This document shows, in pieces, positions 62,554-64,000 of a stretch of DNA of 64,000 bases. The notes beneath the pieces were generated by a model that worked only from the letters and a program-made list of their open reading frames with translations, had not been told where the DNA came from and searched no databases. The DNA lies in NCBI GenBank assembly GCA_017551025.1, contig JAFZNG010000005.1, positions 31,653 through 95,652 on the forward strand, in the 5' to 3' direction. Position 1 is the stretch's first letter; every line of letters begins with the position of its first letter. The DNA comes from Paludibacteraceae bacterium (GTDB lineage: Bacteria > Bacteroidota > Bacteroidia > Bacteroidales > Paludibacteraceae). The translations under genes and the position numbers were made by a program.

Positions 62554-63484
62554 GCAAGATACAAGTTTTCGCGTAGAGCAGCAGATCTCCTTGATGGACT
62601 TTCTGCTCGGGAAGATGGGTGGCATGAGTCGCACGTCCGTCAAGCAACTGCTCAGCCTGCGTCGCGTATCGGTGGCGGGGGCGATACAGACCCGTGGCGA
62701 CTATACCTTGTTGCCCGGCGACCGTGTATCGGTCTCGTCCGGACGGGGTAATACGGCGCTCAACCATCCTAAGCTGTCGGTATTGTATGAAGACGAACAC
62801 TTGATCGTTGTATATAAGCGTCCCGGACTGTTGACTGTGCCTACGCGGCCGGAGTCGTCGGAGACGACGGTGCAGTCGATCCTGCGTGCTTATGTGCGTC
62901 GTCAGCATCCGCGCAACTCGGTCTATGTCGTCCATCGTCTGGATCGTGAGACGAGTGGCGTGCTGGTCTTTGCCCGTACGCCGGAGCTGCAGGAGTATAT
63001 GCGGACGTATTGGCGTCAACTAGTGACCGAGCGCACGTATATCGCTGTCGCTGAGGGCATTTTCGACCAGCCGGAGGGAACGATTACCAGTTGGTTGACC
63101 GAAGACCGTCGCACCACACGCGTCTATTCCTCACCCACCGACAACGGTGGCCAGAAAGCCATCACGCATTATAAGGTGTTGAAGACCTCCAACTCTAAAC
63201 TAGACGACTCTCCAACTTCTCTCAACTCTCAACTCTCAACTCTCAACTATTCATTAGTGGAATTGCATCTCGAAACCGGCCGCACCAACCAGATCCGTGT
63301 TCATCTGCAGTCGATCGGCCATCCGGTAGTAGGTGATCGTAAGTATGGTCATGGCTTGGACGAGAGTCCGATTGACCGTCTCTGTCTGCATGCGAAGGTG
63401 CTGGCATTTATCCATCCGGTGACGGAGAAGAAGGTGCGTTTCGAAGCCCCCGTGCCGAAGGAGTTCAATCGCGTATTATTATAA
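62543..63484 (+). CDS. RluA-family 23S rRNA pseudouridine synthase
   Basis: The protein has 313 residues. An S4-like domain (about 13-70) is followed by the catalytic domain: VLYEDEHLIVVYKRPGLLTV, VVHRLDRETSGVLVFARTPE with the catalytic Asp in H-R-L-D-R, and GRTNQIRVHLQSIGHPVVGD. It converts uridine to pseudouridine in 23S rRNA or tRNA (RluA/C/D group, site unknown). Residues around 217-232 (NSKLDDSPTSLNSQLSTLNY) are encoded by an in-frame heptamer array inside the catalytic domain, probably in a loop. The start codon is in an octamer array. Confidence 0.88.
   Translation: MVKKQDTSFRVEQQISLMDFLLGKMGGMSRTSVKQLLSLRRVSVAGAIQTRGDYTLLPGDRVSVSSGRGNTALNHPKLSVLYEDEHLIVVYKRPGLLTVPTRPESSETTVQSILRAYVRRQHPRNSVYVVHRLDRETSGVLVFARTPELQEYMRTYWRQLVTERTYIAVAEGIFDQPEGTITSWLTEDRRTTRVYSSPTDNGGQKAITHYKVLKTSNSKLDDSPTSLNSQLSTLNYSLVELHLETGRTNQIRVHLQSIGHPVVGDRKYGHGLDESPIDRLCLHAKVLAFIHPVTEKKVRFEAPVPKEFNRVLL
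63221..63248. repeat. Heptamer array CTCAACT x4 inside the RluA-family gene
   Basis: Four perfect copies of CTCAACT, with degenerate copies upstream (63188-63220). It is in frame and encodes L-N-S-Q-L-S-T. Confidence 0.95.
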
Positions 63485-63516
63485 TAAAATTATAATACTT
63501 AGTTGTCAAAAATGAG

Positions 63517-63544
63517 AAAACCGCAAGTTTTTTGCGGTTTTTCT
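63517..63544 (+). terminator. Intrinsic terminator after the RluA-family gene
   Basis: A perfect 10 bp stem AAAACCGCAA / TTGCGGTTTT with a 5 nt loop, then TTCTTG. It touches the next promoter's -33 box. Confidence 0.92.
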
Positions 63545-63574
63545 TGTGTATGTCAAAAAAAAGCAGTAATTTTG
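63543..63574 (+). promoter_or_regulatory. Promoter for the right-edge gene
   Basis: -33 CTTG (63543-63546), 20 bp spacer (TGTATGTCAAAAAAAAGCAG), -7 TAATTTTG (63567-63574). The leader to ATG 63722 is about 140 nt and is mostly a nonamer array. Confidence 0.85.
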
Positions 63575-63586
63575 CGGGCTTTTAGG

Positions 63587-63694
63587 AGAATTCTGAATAA
63601 TCGGAGTACTCAGAAGACTCAGAGTAATCGGAGTAATCAGAGTAATCAGAGTATTCAGAATAATCGGAGTAATCAGAATAATCGGAATAATCAG
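63587..63694. repeat. Nonamer array AGTAATCAG-like x12 in the leader of the right-edge gene
   Basis: Twelve consecutive 9 bp units such as AGTAATCGG, AGTAATCAG, AATAATCGG, AGTATTCAG. It is the longest array in the window. No spacers of constant length separate the units, so it is not a CRISPR array. Confidence 0.95.
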
Positions 63695-63721
63695 AATATT
63701 AACTAAAAAAACAAAAAATAT

Positions 63722-64000
63722 ATGACAAATTTTAAAAATTTTATGAATTATACTGCGAAGGGCTCTAAATCCTATGGGGGGGGTGATTCGCACCGTAGTG
63801 GATACGTGATTGATACGGGATTGACTCGAGTATTGTCTAGGATTGACACGATATTACCAGCATTCAATAAGGCAGTAACCCGGTATATGGTTGCTCTTTT
63901 TTTTATGCTCCTAACTGTAGGAGTCGGGGATGCGTGGGGAGCGTCGTATAAAGGTAAGTGTACCATAACTACAGAAACGCGTGACGCGAATCACCAATTA
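63722..64000 (+). CDS. Unidentified secreted or membrane protein, 3' partial, with a G8 tract near its start
   Basis: The frame is open from ATG 63722 to the right edge (93 codons seen). The start reads MTNFKNFMNYTAKGSKSYGG. The Y-G-G-G codons hold eight consecutive Gs (63776-63783). A hydrophobic segment at about 56-73 (MVALFFMLLTVGVGDAWGAS) looks like a signal peptide, and an ATG at 63887 would start exactly there, giving a conventional secreted protein. The long upstream part would then be either leader or an unusual N-terminal extension. The promoter and the 12-unit array lie upstream. I do not recognise the family. Confidence 0.6.
   Translation, partial: MTNFKNFMNYTAKGSKSYGGGDSHRSGYVIDTGLTRVLSRIDTILPAFNKAVTRYMVALFFMLLTVGVGDAWGASYKGKCTITTETRDANHQL

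Noticed and set aside
63587-63694. CRISPR array
   Set aside because: The units are 9 bp and contiguous, with no unique spacers and no cas genes.
63503-63706. Short plus-strand ORF over the nonamer array (Asn/Arg/Ser-rich)
   Set aside because: It is only the repeat read in one frame, and the promoter's start point lies inside it.

Overview
The window looks like chromosomal DNA of a member of the Bacteroidota, most likely order Bacteroidales. Four things point there: promoters of the TTTG / TAnnTTTG type and no E. coli-like -10/-35 pairs; few Shine-Dalgarno sequences and AT-rich leaders; characteristic families (GldG, DUF5683, DUF5686, DUF4861, YfhO, SusD-free OmpA/barrel pairs, proteins with type IX secretion-like tails); and the gene order of ribosomal genes rpsF-rpsR-rplI. 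I see no IS element, prophage, CRISPR array or rRNA operon.

Layout. 1-1834 (+) is the end of a surface polysaccharide locus: a partial capsule-type glycosyltransferase, the last piece of an acyltransferase, and a family 2 glycosyltransferase. 1811-16988 (-) is one nearly unbroken 15 kb run of 14 genes. It goes from a SurA-like prolyl isomerase through gldG, a LysM/binding-protein fusion, an outer-membrane barrel, the uronate genes kduI-kduD with DUF4861, a heptosyltransferase-like gene, parA-parB, DUF5683, a lytic transglycosylase and a MerR regulator, to a frame-broken yfhO. 17174-23954 (+) holds a DHH phosphoesterase, then rpmH-rbfA-lolC/E-like-lipoprotein-xerD-DUF5686. 24017-26578 (-) is glycogen phosphorylase, divergent from a short RNase R-like gene (26703-28043, +). 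tRNA-fMet, sufB and tRNA-Cys follow on the minus strand.

30154-57832 (+) is a surface-protein island of about 28 kb. It has two giant secreted modular proteins (3323 and 2493 residues, alternating fibronectin-III and jelly-roll 'choice-of-anchor/cleaved-adhesin'-like modules). After them come a beta-barrel protein, a barrel-coiled-coil-OmpA protein and two paralogous secreted proteins of about 1,080 residues. A nucleoside-phosphorylase-like gene and rlmI appear to be co-transcribed behind them. 59652-63484 (+) holds a small lipoprotein, rpsF-rpsR-rplI, rpmE2, a PnuC-like transporter and an RluA-type pseudouridine synthase. A last gene, with a G8 tract near its start, runs off the right edge.

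Two features cut across the window. First, about 20 short tandem arrays of 7-11 bp units (mostly heptamers, usually 3-5 copies, a different unit at each site) lie at gene boundaries, over start and stop codons, and inside six genes. In yfhO the present copy number breaks the frame, and one more unit would restore about 847 codons. Second, 13 promoters share not only the -33/-7 boxes but a fixed spacing and a conserved spacer (TATATCAAAAAAAAGCAG in the clearest cases). At two divergent gene pairs the -33 boxes of both promoters share one 15 bp near-palindromic core. All assignments come from reading the sequence; no database search was run.
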